64,000 bases of DNA from an uncultured Lachnotalea sp. (GTDB taxonomy: Bacteria > Bacillota > Clostridia > Lachnospirales > Lachnospiraceae). The notes beneath the pieces were generated by a model. That model did no database searches. It was not told the origin of the DNA and was given only the letters and a program-made list of their open reading frames with translations. The translations under genes were made by a program, and so were the position numbers. Every line of letters begins with the position of its first letter. Position 1 is the stretch's first letter. Shown piece after piece: positions 1 to 9,051 of the stretch. The stretch covers positions 23,681-87,680 of the forward strand of contig CAMSZT010000009.1 in the NCBI GenBank assembly GCA_947066815.1, in the 5' to 3' direction.

Positions 1-253
1 TCCGGTGATCCTTAAGACGGAGGGGGAGCAGACCGGGCCGGAGGCCTGCTTAAGCGTCCCCGGCAAGCAGGGAACGGTGACGAGGCCGAACTACGTGGTG
101 GTCCGTGCCATGGACGAGCACATGGTGGAGCGGGAGGTCGAGGCGGAGGAGCTTTTGGCCCGCGCGATCTGTCATGAGTGCGACCATCTGGAGGGGAAGC
201 TCTATGTGGAGTTCGTCGAGGGAGAACTGGAGGACGTGACCGACGAGGAGTAG
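1..253 (+). CDS. def: Peptide deformylase, C-terminal part (5' end outside window)
   Basis: The reading frame is open from the window edge, so this is the C-terminal half of a longer gene. It removes the formyl group from the N-terminal methionine of new proteins. Two of the three family motifs are visible: EACLSVPG (motif 2, whose Cys binds the metal; the usual Gly before Cys is Ala here) and HECDHLEG (motif 3, HExxH, with two metal-binding His and the catalytic Glu). The tail is acidic (ELEDVTDEE). It lies directly upstream of fmt, the enzyme that adds the same formyl group to Met-tRNA, which is the standard bacterial pairing. The GTG at position 5 is internal and not a start. Confidence 0.93.
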   Translation, partial: PVILKTEGEQTGPEACLSVPGKQGTVTRPNYVVVRAMDEHMVEREVEAEELLARAICHECDHLEGKLYVEFVEGELEDVTDEE

Positions 254-367
254 GAGGCGTCCCGGCCTGTGTGAAAATAAGGAGTAATTTAAATTTTTCT
301 TAAAAAAGTGTGAAAAGTGCAGTTTTTGCGGAAAAACAGAGTATACTGGAAGATGGAGGAAAGGCTT

Positions 368-1312
368 ATGAAGCTTGTATTTATGGGAACGCCGGAGTTT
401 TCCGTCCCGTCCCTCGAGGCCCTGGTCGGCGGCCACGAGGTGGCGGCGGTGGTGACCCAGCCGGATAAACGGAAGGGGCGGGGGAAGGAGATGCAGATGC
501 CGCCGGTGAAGGAGGCGGCCCTTGCCCATGGGATCCCGGTTTTCCAGCCGGAGAGGATCCGGGGCAACGCAGAGTTCCTGGAAATCCTCAGGGGGATCCG
601 GCCGGCCGCCATCGTGGTGGCGGCTTTCGGGCAGCTTCTCCCGAAGGAGGTTCTCACACTTCCGGAATACGGATGCATCAACATCCATGCGTCGCTGCTT
701 CCGAAGTACCGGGGTGCGGCCCCCATCCAGTGGGCGGTCATTGACGGGGAGAGGGAGACCGGGATCACCACCATGTATATGGAGGAGGGGCTGGACACGG
801 GAGACATGCTCCTGAAGACCGTCATTCCCATCGAGGCGGACGAGACCGGCGGAAGCCTCCACGATAAGCTGGCGGCGGCCGGCGGGCCCCTGATCCTTGA
901 GACCCTTGCGGGGCTTTTGGAGGGGACGATCCGGCGGGTGCCCCAGACGGGGGAGACCTGTTATGCGAGGATGCTCACTAAGGCCATGGGCAGGGTGGAC
1001 TGGTCCATGAGCGCGGCGGCCATCGAGCGGCTGGTCCGGGGGCTTTCGCCCTGGCCTGGGACCTACAGCCGCCTGGGAGGCCGGACGGTGAAATTCTGGC
1101 GGACAAAGGTCTGCGGTGACGATGGTTTCTCCGGGAAGGAGAAGCCGGCGCCCGGCACGGTGGCGGCGGTGACGAAGGACGCCATTATCATTCAGACCGG
1201 AGACGGGCTCCTGGCAGTGAAGGAGCTGCAGCCTGAGGGGAAGAAGCGGATGGACGCGGGGGCATTCCTGCGGGGCTATCCCCTCCGGGTTGGAGACAAG
1301 ATGGAGGGATAA
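368..1312 (+). CDS. fmt: Methionyl-tRNA formyltransferase
   Basis: Transfers a formyl group from 10-formyl-THF to initiator Met-tRNA in the cytosol. The 314-residue protein has the usual family length. It begins with the typical MKLVFMGTPEFSVP, and the formyl-binding core NIHASLLPKYRGAAPIQWA is seen near residues 107-125, with Asn, His and the downstream Asp of the catalytic set. The C-terminal OB-like domain begins near residue 205. The frame is open upstream to 317, but ATG 368 follows GGAGGAAAGG and matches family N-termini, so it is taken as the start. It sits 114 bp after def and 3 bp before the metallopeptidase gene, so these probably form one operon. Confidence 0.96.
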   Translation: MKLVFMGTPEFSVPSLEALVGGHEVAAVVTQPDKRKGRGKEMQMPPVKEAALAHGIPVFQPERIRGNAEFLEILRGIRPAAIVVAAFGQLLPKEVLTLPEYGCINIHASLLPKYRGAAPIQWAVIDGERETGITTMYMEEGLDTGDMLLKTVIPIEADETGGSLHDKLAAAGGPLILETLAGLLEGTIRRVPQTGETCYARMLTKAMGRVDWSMSAAAIERLVRGLSPWPGTYSRLGGRTVKFWRTKVCGDDGFSGKEKPAPGTVAAVTKDAIIIQTGDGLLAVKELQPEGKKRMDAGAFLRGYPLRVGDKMEG

Positions 1313-1315
1313 GAG

Positions 1316-2038
1316 ATGCCTTATTATTATGGATACCGTTATTATTTTGATCCCACGTGGATCCTGATCCTGGTGGGGATGGTGATCTGTCTGATCGCCC
1401 AGGCGAGGGTGAAGGGGTCCTTTTCCAAATATTCCAGGGTCATGAGCCGCACCGGCATGACCGGGGCGGAGGCGGCCAGGCGGCTTTTGGACAGCCAGGG
1501 AATCTACGGCGTGCAGGTCCTGCGGGTGGCCGGAAATCTGACGGATCACTACGATCCCAGGAATAAGACTCTGAAGCTCTCGGATTCGGTCTATGGAAGC
1601 CGTTCGGTGGCGGCCATCGGCGTGGCGGCCCACGAGTGCGGCCACGCCATCCAGGACGAGGTGGGGTATTCGCCCCTGAGGTTCAGGACGGCCTTCGTGC
1701 CGGTGGCCAATTTCGGCTCCAGCATCAGCATGCTGCTGATCGTGGCAGGGCTGATCTTCGGCGCGGGGAGGGGAAGCTTTTCGATCCTGGTCAACCTGGG
1801 GATCTTCTGTTTTTCCCTGGCGGTCCTCTTCCAGCTCATCACTCTCCCGGTGGAGTTCAACGCCTCCAGCCGGGCGCTGACTCTCCTCCAGGACACGGGC
1901 GTCCTCTACGGGGACGAGGTGGGACAGACGAGGAAGGTGCTTTCCGCGGCGGCCCTGACCTACGTGGCGGGAGCGCTCTCGTCCATGCTCCAGCTGCTGC
2001 GGCTGATCATCCTCTTCGGGGGAAGAAGACGTGACTGA
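1316..2038 (+). CDS. Membrane zinc metallopeptidase, YugP type
   Basis: A 240-residue protein of the neutral zinc metallopeptidase family represented by B. subtilis YugP (Zn_peptidase_2). It has an N-terminal membrane segment near residues 12-27 after a Tyr-rich start (MPYYYGYRYYF), the HECGH zinc-binding and catalytic motif near residue 109, and hydrophobic segments near 137-150, 157-175 and 217-235. The natural substrate of this family is not established. It lies between fmt and rsmB, a placement often seen in Clostridia. The stop codon overlaps the rsmB start by 8 bp, which suggests translational coupling. Confidence 0.9.
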   Translation: MPYYYGYRYYFDPTWILILVGMVICLIAQARVKGSFSKYSRVMSRTGMTGAEAARRLLDSQGIYGVQVLRVAGNLTDHYDPRNKTLKLSDSVYGSRSVAAIGVAAHECGHAIQDEVGYSPLRFRTAFVPVANFGSSISMLLIVAGLIFGAGRGSFSILVNLGIFCFSLAVLFQLITLPVEFNASSRALTLLQDTGVLYGDEVGQTRKVLSAAALTYVAGALSSMLQLLRLIILFGGRRRD

Positions 2039-3377
2039 CGCGAGGGAGGCGGGCCTTACCTGCCTTCTTGAGATCCTGGAGAAGGGAAGGCACAGCCACG
2101 TGGTGTTAAAGGAGGCTCTTGAGCGTCACGGAGAGCTTCCCAAAAGGGAGCGGGCGTTCCTCACCTGCCTGGTGGAGGGGACGGTGGAGCGTCTCTATGA
2201 GCTGGATCATATCATTGACAGTTTTTCCAAGGTGAAGACGGCAGAGCAGAAGCCGCTGATAAGGAACCTTCTGCGGATGAGCGTCTATCAGATCAAATAT
2301 ATGGACTCGGTGCCGGAGCGGGCCGCGGTGAGCGAGGCGGTGCGCCTTGCCGGGAAGCGGGGCTTCGGTTCTTTGAAGGGCTTTGTGAACGGCGTGCTCC
2401 GGACGGCAGCCAGGGAGCTTGACTCGGTCGTTTATCCGAAACGGGAGGACGGGTTTTCGGAGTGGGCCAGGGTGCGGTATTCCATGCCGGCCTGGATCAC
2501 GGAGGAGCTGCTCTCCACGTACGGGGAGGAGCGGACGGAGCGGATGCTGGCCCAGGGGCTTTCCAGGCGGCCCCTCACGGTGAGGTGCAACAGGAGCAGG
2601 GCCTCGGAGGAGGAGATCCTGGAGAGCCTTGCCACCCAGGGGATCGGTGTAGCGCAGGTGCCGGATGTGCCGGGGGTCTTTACCCTGACCGGATTTGACC
2701 GGCCGGAGGAGATCCGGGCCTTTCGGGAAGGACTTCTTCAGGTGCAGGACGTAAGCTCCGTGCTGGCGGGGCTTGCGGCGGACATAAAGCCGGGGGATCT
2801 CGTGGTGGATCTCTGTGCGGCGCCCGGAGGGAAGAGCCTCCATGCGGCGGACCTCGCAGGAGAGGGCGGCCATGTGGAGGCCAGGGACCTGACGGAGGCG
2901 AAGACGGCGCTGATTGAAGACAATGTGAGAAGGAGCCGCTTTGGGAACATTTCCGTCCGGGTGCGGGATGCCCGCGTGCCGGATCCGGAAATGTTCGGCC
3001 GGGCCGACGTGGTCCTCGCGGACCTGCCCTGTTCGGGGCTGGGGATCATCGGCCGGAAGAGCGATATCAAATATAATCTGACGAGGCGGGCGGCAGCGGA
3101 GCTCGCGGCCCTCCAGAGGGAGATCCTAGACGCCTCCTGGCAGTATGTGAAGCCGGGGGGAAGGCTGGTATTTTCCACCTGTACGGTGCTTCCCTCGGAA
3201 AACCGGGAGAATGCCGACTGGTTCGCAGAGCATTATCCCTTCACGGAAGTGGATCTTGGGAAGGAGCTTCCGGGGCGTTTTTTCACGGAGGGAGAAGAGA
3301 CGGGCCGGCTCCAGCTTTTGCCGGGGGAGAAGGGCACGGACGGGTTCTTCATCGCGGCATTTACGAGGGACCGTTAG
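2031..3377 (+). CDS. rsmB: 16S rRNA (cytosine-967-C5)-methyltransferase RsmB
   Basis: Methylates C967 of 16S rRNA using SAM. The 448-residue protein has the N-terminal NusB-like RNA-binding domain (about residues 1-130) and the C-terminal Rossmann methyltransferase domain. Motifs seen: DLCAAPGGKSLHAADL (SAM site, near residue 260), ADLPCSGLG (motif IV, with the Cys that helps release product) and FSTCTV (motif VI, with the catalytic nucleophile Cys). The GTG start at 2031 lies inside the end of the metallopeptidase gene. Downstream is rlmN, another rRNA modification enzyme. Confidence 0.95.
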   Translation: MTDAREAGLTCLLEILEKGRHSHVVLKEALERHGELPKRERAFLTCLVEGTVERLYELDHIIDSFSKVKTAEQKPLIRNLLRMSVYQIKYMDSVPERAAVSEAVRLAGKRGFGSLKGFVNGVLRTAARELDSVVYPKREDGFSEWARVRYSMPAWITEELLSTYGEERTERMLAQGLSRRPLTVRCNRSRASEEEILESLATQGIGVAQVPDVPGVFTLTGFDRPEEIRAFREGLLQVQDVSSVLAGLAADIKPGDLVVDLCAAPGGKSLHAADLAGEGGHVEARDLTEAKTALIEDNVRRSRFGNISVRVRDARVPDPEMFGRADVVLADLPCSGLGIIGRKSDIKYNLTRRAAAELAALQREILDASWQYVKPGGRLVFSTCTVLPSENRENADWFAEHYPFTEVDLGKELPGRFFTEGEETGRLQLLPGEKGTDGFFIAAFTRDR

Positions 3378-3443
3378 AGGAGATATGCGGGTAGGGAAGC
3401 ATGCGGAAGACGGAAGCATGTGGAGCAGAGAAAGGAAGGGACA

Positions 3444-4505
3444 ATGGGAGAGGCAGGAGGAGAGATGCGCAGGGCAGATATCAGATCCTTAAGCTTTGAG
3501 GAGCTTTCCGGAGAGCTGGCTCTTATGGGGGAGAAGCCCTTTCGGGCAGGGCAGGTTTTTTCCTGGCTCCATGAAAAGCAGGCGGCGGATTTTTCGGAGA
3601 TGACGGATCTTCCCAAAAGTCTGCGGGAAGCGCTCTCCTGCCGGTTTGAACTGGCGGCGCTGAAGCCGGTGGACGTGCTGGTCTCAAAGCTTGACGGTAC
3701 CAGGAAATACCTGTTTGGGCTTTCGGACGGCAATGTGATCGAGAGCGTCTGGATGGAATACCGTCACGGGAACAGCGTGTGCATCTCCACCCAGGCAGGC
3801 TGCCGGATGGGCTGCCGGTTCTGCGCTTCCACCCTGGGCGGGCTGGTGCGGAACCTTACGCCGGGGGAGATGCTGGAGCAGGTCTACCGGATGGGGCGCC
3901 TTACGGGAAAGCGGGTCTCCAACGTGGTCCTGATGGGTTCCGGGGAGCCTCTTGACAATTATGACAATTTGATACGGTTCCTGCGGCTGATCACCGACCC
4001 GAGAGGGCTCAGTCTGAGTGCCAGGAGCATCACTCTCTCCACCTGCGGCCTGCCGGGGGAGATCCGGCGTCTTGCCGGGGAAGGGATCCCGGTGACGCTG
4101 GCCCTCTCTCTCCATGCCCCAAATGATGAGAAACGGCGGGAGCTCATGCCCGTCGCCAGGAAATACAGCCTGAAGGAGGTGCTTCCTGCCTGCGATTTTT
4201 ACTTTGAAAAGACGGGCCGGCGCGTAAGCTTTGAGTACAGCCTGGTGGGCGGCGTCAACGACACCAGGGCGGAGGCCAAGGCGCTGGCGGCCCTCCTTTC
4301 GGGGCGGAACTGCCACGTGAATTTGATCCCGGTCAACCCGGTCAGAGAGCGGAAATATGTCCGTTCCGGACGCCGGGCCATCCAGGATTTCAAAAATGTA
4401 CTTGAAAAATATGAGATTAATGCTACTATAAGAAGAGAAATGGGACGCGATATCGACGGAGCCTGCGGACAGCTCAGGCGGAGCTATCAGGAAGCGCACC
4501 CATAG
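3444..4505 (+). CDS. rlmN: Dual-specificity 23S rRNA/tRNA adenine-C2 methyltransferase RlmN
   Basis: A radical-SAM enzyme that methylates C2 of A2503 in 23S rRNA and A37 in some tRNAs. The cluster-binding CRMGCRFCAS (CX3CX2C) is present, as is GSGEPLDN, a conserved SAM-contact segment. A C-terminal Cys (GRDIDGACGQL) is the expected residue for the covalent intermediate. Three in-frame starts are possible: GTG 3420, ATG 3444 (after GAAAGGAAGGG) and ATG 3465 (after GGAGG, spaced closely). I chose 3444, giving 353 residues. Homologs usually begin close to the third choice. Confidence 0.95.
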   Translation: MGEAGGEMRRADIRSLSFEELSGELALMGEKPFRAGQVFSWLHEKQAADFSEMTDLPKSLREALSCRFELAALKPVDVLVSKLDGTRKYLFGLSDGNVIESVWMEYRHGNSVCISTQAGCRMGCRFCASTLGGLVRNLTPGEMLEQVYRMGRLTGKRVSNVVLMGSGEPLDNYDNLIRFLRLITDPRGLSLSARSITLSTCGLPGEIRRLAGEGIPVTLALSLHAPNDEKRRELMPVARKYSLKEVLPACDFYFEKTGRRVSFEYSLVGGVNDTRAEAKALAALLSGRNCHVNLIPVNPVRERKYVRSGRRAIQDFKNVLEKYEINATIRREMGRDIDGACGQLRRSYQEAHP

Positions 4506-4535
4506 ACATCTGTTCAGACAGGAGGTGGATGGACC

Positions 4536-5282
4536 ATGAAGGCCTATGCGGGGACCGACCGGGGGAGGAGACGGCAGATCAACCAGGATGCGGTGTATTA
4601 TTCGACTTATCCGGTCGGGAATATCCCGAATCTGTTTTTGGTGGCAGACGGGATGGGGGGACACAGGGCCGGTGATTTCGCATCAAGGTATACCATAGAC
4701 AATCTGGTAAGACAGGTGGAGGAAGCGGAAGGGAACAACCCGATCACGATCTTAAATGAAGGGATCCGGCAGGTGAACAGCCTGCTGCTTAAGAAGGCCT
4801 CGGAGGATGCATCTCTTGCGGGCATGGGTACGACCCTGGTGGCGGCCTGTACCATGGGCAGGGTCCTCTGTGTGGCAAATGTGGGGGACAGCCGCCTGTA
4901 TGTGATCAACAGGGAGGAGATCCGCCAGATCACAAGAGACCATTCCCTGGTGGAGGAGCTGATCCAGCGGGGGGAGATGGAGCGGGGAAGCGAGGCTTAT
5001 AATGAGCACAAGAACATCATTACAAGGGCTGTCGGGGCCAGAAAGGATGTATTTGCCGATTTCTTTGAGGTGAACCTGGAGGAGGAGGATACGGTACTCA
5101 TGTGTTCGGACGGTCTCAGCAATATGGTTTCCGACGAGACGATCCGGGAGCTTGTGGCAGGCCGGGAGGATCTGAAGGAAGTCTGCTCAGATCTGATCGA
5201 AGAGGCAAATAAAAACGGCGGCAGGGACAACATTGCGGTGGTACTGTTCCGGCTGACCGGCGACGAGGTGAGAGAATGGTAA
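4536..5282 (+). CDS. prpC: PP2C-family serine/threonine phosphatase (PrpC/Stp)
   Basis: Removes phosphate from Ser/Thr proteins and counteracts the kinase encoded next. The 248-residue protein has the bacterial PP2C metal-binding motifs: VADGMGGHRAG near residue 35, VGDSR near 116, CSDGL near 190 and GGRDNIAVV near 229. ATG 4536 is preceded by GGAGGTGG. The gene overlaps the kinase start by 7 bp, the common stp-stk arrangement in Firmicutes, so the pair is probably co-translated. Confidence 0.95.
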   Translation: MKAYAGTDRGRRRQINQDAVYYSTYPVGNIPNLFLVADGMGGHRAGDFASRYTIDNLVRQVEEAEGNNPITILNEGIRQVNSLLLKKASEDASLAGMGTTLVAACTMGRVLCVANVGDSRLYVINREEIRQITRDHSLVEELIQRGEMERGSEAYNEHKNIITRAVGARKDVFADFFEVNLEEEDTVLMCSDGLSNMVSDETIRELVAGREDLKEVCSDLIEEANKNGGRDNIAVVLFRLTGDEVREW

Positions 5283-7477
5283 GATTAGGTATGTTTCTGG
5301 GAGATCGGTATGAGATCCTGGAGAAGATCGGTTCCGGCGGCATGTCGGAGGTGTACCGGGCCAGGGATCACAGGCTGAACAGAGACGTGGCGGTCAAGGT
5401 CTTAAAGCAGGAGTTCAATTCGGACCGGTCTTTTATCGGAAAATTCAGGACGGAGGCCCACGCGGCAGCCTGTCTGTCCCACCCCAATATCGTCCATGTG
5501 TTTGACGTGGGAGACGAGGAGGACATCCACTACATCGTCATGGAACTGGTGGAGGGCATTACCTTAAAGACGTATATTTCCAGAAAAGGGAAGCTGGAGA
5601 TCCGGGAGACCATCGGCATCGCCATGCAGGTGGCCCAGGGGATCGAGGCGGCCCATGAGCAGCATATCGTCCACCGGGACATCAAGCCCCAGAACATCAT
5701 CATATCCAGGGACGGGAAGGTGAAGGTCACGGATTTCGGCATCGCCAAGGCGGCGACCAACGAGACGATCACCTCCAGCACCATGGGCTCTGTCCATTAT
5801 ATTTCGCCGGAACAGGCCAGGGGCGGCTACTGTGACGAGAGGAGCGATATCTATTCCCTGGGCATCACCATGTATGAGATGCTGACGGGGCGGGTGCCCT
5901 TCGAGGGAGATTCCGCCGTGTCGGTGGCCCTTCTGCACATCCAGGGGGAGATGGTCTCTCCCAGGCAGTACGAGCCGATGATCCCGGTGAGCCTGGAGAA
6001 AATCGTGCTCAAGTGCACCCAGAAAAAGCCGGAGATGCGCTACCGGACGGTGACGGAGCTGATCGAAAACCTGAAACGGGCCCTGATGACGCCCGACGAG
6101 GATTTCGTCCGCATGAACGGCGTGAACAGCAACGGGCCCACCAGGGTCATGAGCCAGGACGAGGTCAACCAGATCCGGAGCGGGGCTGCCGCGGGCGGAG
6201 CCAGGAGGGATCCGGAACTTTCGGATGAGGATTATGACCGGTATTATGATGACGAGGAGGAGGAAGCCCGTTATCAGCTGGATTATGACGAGGAGGAAGA
6301 TATGCTCTTTGACGATGACGACGACGAGGAAGAGGAGGAGGGCAGGAAGTCCGATAAGATCTACGCCATTGTGGGGATCGCGGTGGCTGTTGTTATCGTG
6401 CTGCTGGCCCTGTTCATCATGGGGAAGACCTTCGGCTGGTTTGATTTTTCCGGCGGGAAGGAAAATAAGAGTGAGACCGTGACGGAGGAGGAGTCCGTGG
6501 GGACGGAGGTGGCGATGCCGAACCTTCTCGGAAAGACCCTGGATCAGGCGGAGAAGGAGCTGGAGCCTTTGGATCTGGAGCTGAGGCTTTCCTACAGCGA
6601 GTCGGGAGAATTTGAGGACGGTCAGATCATGGAGCAGGAGTTCCCGGAGGGGACGCCCGTGAAGCGCCATACGGTGGTCAAGGTCACGGTCAGCAAGGGT
6701 TCCACGGAGACAAAGGTGCCGGACGACCTGATCGGCATGACCAGGGAACAGGCCTTGAAGGCACTGCGGGACGCGGGGCTGGAGGCAGAGTTTGACGAGA
6801 TCTTCAGCGACACCGTGGAAGAAGGAAAGGTCGCGAAAGTGAGCCCCGGCCTGGGCACGGCAGCCACCATCGGCGACAAGGTGACGGTCTACCTGTCCAA
6901 GGGGGAGGAGACGAAGACGACGACGGTCCCCAAGCTCCTCGGCAAGACGGAGGCCAGGGCGAAGCAGGAGCTGACGGACGCGAAGCTCTCCGTGGGCAGC
7001 GTCACCCAGGATTACAGCGACGACTATGAGGAGGGCGAGGTCATGAGCCAGACCATCCAGGGCGGGAGCACCGTGGAGGAAGGTACCGAGGTCGGCTTTG
7101 TGGTCAGCCGCGGGAAGAAGGACACGACGGTTGCCCTGCCGGATGTGCTTGGCTGGAGCGAGGCGGATGCCATTGCGAGGATCACCCAGGCGGGGCTGGT
7201 GCCGAGTCCCCAGTATGTGTTCAGCGATACGGTGGCGGAGGGCGTCGTTGCCGAGATGGAGCATGATCCCGGAAGAAAGCTGGAGGCCGGCACCTCCGTG
7301 GAGATTTACGTGAGCAAGGGGCCGAGGCCGACGGAGGCGCCCACCACCCAGGCGCCGACGGAACCGGAACCGGTGGATCCGGGGCCGGAGAACCCGGCGC
7401 CGGAAAATCCGGAGCCGACTCAGGCACCGGCGGACCCCAACGGCGGGGGAGAAAATCTTCCCGATGTGCAGTTATGA
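5276..7477 (+). CDS. prkC: PASTA-domain membrane Ser/Thr kinase (PrkC/Stk)
   Basis: A 733-residue one-pass membrane kinase that senses cell-wall fragments (family knowledge) and phosphorylates division, wall and translation proteins. The kinase domain covers about residues 12-270: glycine loop IGSGGMSEVY, ATP-binding Lys41 in VAVK, catalytic HRDIKPQN, and DFG. A very acidic linker (about 310-350) precedes a single membrane helix near 362-383. Four PASTA repeats follow (about 410-475, 476-545, 546-615, 616-685), each ending in a VSKG- or LSKG-like motif, and then a Pro/Glu/Thr-rich tail. It forms an operon with its phosphatase and with rsgA downstream. Confidence 0.96.
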   Translation: MVRLGMFLGDRYEILEKIGSGGMSEVYRARDHRLNRDVAVKVLKQEFNSDRSFIGKFRTEAHAAACLSHPNIVHVFDVGDEEDIHYIVMELVEGITLKTYISRKGKLEIRETIGIAMQVAQGIEAAHEQHIVHRDIKPQNIIISRDGKVKVTDFGIAKAATNETITSSTMGSVHYISPEQARGGYCDERSDIYSLGITMYEMLTGRVPFEGDSAVSVALLHIQGEMVSPRQYEPMIPVSLEKIVLKCTQKKPEMRYRTVTELIENLKRALMTPDEDFVRMNGVNSNGPTRVMSQDEVNQIRSGAAAGGARRDPELSDEDYDRYYDDEEEEARYQLDYDEEEDMLFDDDDDEEEEEGRKSDKIYAIVGIAVAVVIVLLALFIMGKTFGWFDFSGGKENKSETVTEEESVGTEVAMPNLLGKTLDQAEKELEPLDLELRLSYSESGEFEDGQIMEQEFPEGTPVKRHTVVKVTVSKGSTETKVPDDLIGMTREQALKALRDAGLEAEFDEIFSDTVEEGKVAKVSPGLGTAATIGDKVTVYLSKGEETKTTTVPKLLGKTEARAKQELTDAKLSVGSVTQDYSDDYEEGEVMSQTIQGGSTVEEGTEVGFVVSRGKKDTTVALPDVLGWSEADAIARITQAGLVPSPQYVFSDTVAEGVVAEMEHDPGRKLEAGTSVEIYVSKGPRPTEAPTTQAPTEPEPVDPGPENPAPENPEPTQAPADPNGGGENLPDVQL

Positions 7478-7487
7478 CAGACTGTTT

Positions 7488-8372
7488 ATGAAAAAGGGGA
7501 AGATCGTCAAAGGGATCGCAGGCTTTTATTACGTCCATGACGGACGGGGAAAGGTCTATGAATGTAAGGCGAAGGGCATTTTCCGGAACCGGAGGGTGAA
7601 GCCTCTGGTGGGGGATGACGCGGCCTTTGAGGTTTTGAGTGAGGAAGAGGGCCTGGGGAATATCACGGAGATCCTCCCCAGGAGGAATGCCCTGGTCCGC
7701 CCGGCCTCGGCCAACGTGGACCAGGCCTTCGTGGTTTTTGCGGTAAGGGAACCGGATCCCAACTTAAATCTGCTGGACCGGTTCCTTGTCATGATGGAGA
7801 CAGAAGGGATCCCCTGCCATGTCTGCTTCAACAAGGCAGATCTGGATGGGGAGGGCGGGGAGCGGCTCTGTGGGCTCTACGAAAAGGCCGGCTATCCGGC
7901 AAGGCTTCTCAGCACCTATACGGAGGAAGGGCTTTCCGGGCTCAGGAGCCTTCTTCGCGGGAAGACTACGGTCATGGCGGGCCCCTCCGGCGTGGGAAAG
8001 TCGTCCCTGATGAACCTCTTGCACCCGGAGGCGGGGATGGAGACAGGGGCCGTCAGCGAGAAGATCCGGCGGGGACGCCACACCACCAGGCACACGGAGC
8101 TTTTTTTCCTGGAGGAGGACACCTTCCTTCTGGACACGCCGGGGTTCGGGTCCCTGGAGCTTTCCGGGATCGCCCCGGAGGAGCTGCGGTTTTATTACCC
8201 GGAGCTTTTGGAACTGGAGGGGAACTGCCGGTTCCAGGGCTGCATCCACGGGAAAGAGCCGGACTGTGCCGTAAAAAAAGCCCTGGAGGAGGGGCAGGTC
8301 GGCCGGGAACGGTATGAGAATTATCTGCTGTTGTATGAGGAACTGAAGTCAAAAAAACGCTATGGAAGATAA
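7488..8372 (+). CDS. rsgA: Ribosome small subunit-dependent GTPase A
   Basis: A circularly permuted GTPase that checks late 30S ribosome maturation. It has an N-terminal OB fold (starting KIVKGIAGFYYV) and then permuted G motifs: FNKADL (G4), GPSGVGKSSLMN (P-loop, G1), the RRGRHTTRH switch segment, and DTPGF (G3). The C-terminal zinc knuckle ligands are in EGNCRFQGCIHGKEPDCAV. ATG 7488 fits the family N-terminus. An upstream in-frame ATG at 7464 overlaps the kinase 3' end and would add eight residues. Confidence 0.95.
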   Translation: MKKGKIVKGIAGFYYVHDGRGKVYECKAKGIFRNRRVKPLVGDDAAFEVLSEEEGLGNITEILPRRNALVRPASANVDQAFVVFAVREPDPNLNLLDRFLVMMETEGIPCHVCFNKADLDGEGGERLCGLYEKAGYPARLLSTYTEEGLSGLRSLLRGKTTVMAGPSGVGKSSLMNLLHPEAGMETGAVSEKIRRGRHTTRHTELFFLEEDTFLLDTPGFGSLELSGIAPEELRFYYPELLELEGNCRFQGCIHGKEPDCAVKKALEEGQVGRERYENYLLLYEELKSKKRYGR

Positions 8373-8385
8373 GAAGGAGAACGGT

Positions 8386-9051
8386 ATGCTGATTTTATCC
8401 CCTTCTATCCTGGCCGCCGATTTTACAAGGCTGGGAGAACAGATCTCGGAGACGGTGCGGGCGGGCGCCGAGTACATCCATTTCGACGTGATGGATGGCA
8501 TGTTCGTGCCGCAGATCTCTTTTGGAATGCCGGTGCTGGAGACGATCCGGGGCTGTACGGACAAGGTATTTGACGTGCATCTGATGATCCAGGATCCGGG
8601 CCGCTATATCGAGGCCTTTGCAGAGGCTGGGGCGGATCTCATCACGGTGCACGCGGAGGCCTGCACCCACCTGGACCGGGTGGTCGGGCAGATCAAGGCC
8701 GCGGGCAAAAAGGCGGGCGTGGCTTTAAATCCGGCGACTCCCCTTTCCGCGCTGGATTATGTGCTGGACGAGCTGGACATGGTGCTGATCATGACGGTCA
8801 ATCCGGGTTTTGGAGGACAGAAGCTGATCCCCTACTGCCTGCAGAAGGCGAGGAAGCTGCGGAACATCTGCCGCCAGAGAGGCCTTGAGACGGATATCCA
8901 GGCGGACGGCGGCATCAAGGCCTCCAACGCAAGGGAAGTGATCGAGGCGGGCATCAATGTGCTGGTGGGCGGTTCGGCGGTATTTTCCGGCGATGTGACG
9001 GCGAACACAAAGGCATTTATGGATGTTTTCGCAGAGATCGAAAAGTCATGA
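8386..9051 (+). CDS. rpe: Ribulose-phosphate 3-epimerase
   Basis: Interconverts ribulose-5-phosphate and xylulose-5-phosphate in the pentose phosphate pathway. The 221-residue TIM barrel carries MLILSPSILAADF, HFDVMDGMFVP (metal ligand His and catalytic Asp), DVHLMI, MTVNPGFGGQ and QADGGI (second catalytic Asp). ATG 8386 follows AAGAAGGAGAAC. An in-frame ATG at 8362 inside the end of rsgA is less likely. It overlaps thiN by 4 bp (ATGA), so coupling is likely. Confidence 0.96.
   Translation: MLILSPSILAADFTRLGEQISETVRAGAEYIHFDVMDGMFVPQISFGMPVLETIRGCTDKVFDVHLMIQDPGRYIEAFAEAGADLITVHAEACTHLDRVVGQIKAAGKKAGVALNPATPLSALDYVLDELDMVLIMTVNPGFGGQKLIPYCLQKARKLRNICRQRGLETDIQADGGIKASNAREVIEAGINVLVGGSAVFSGDVTANTKAFMDVFAEIEKS

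Noticed and set aside
50..1645. A 531-codon open frame on the minus strand over def and fmt
   Set aside because: It lies opposite two clear genes and has a His/Pro/Arg-rich composition typical of antisense to GC-rich codons.
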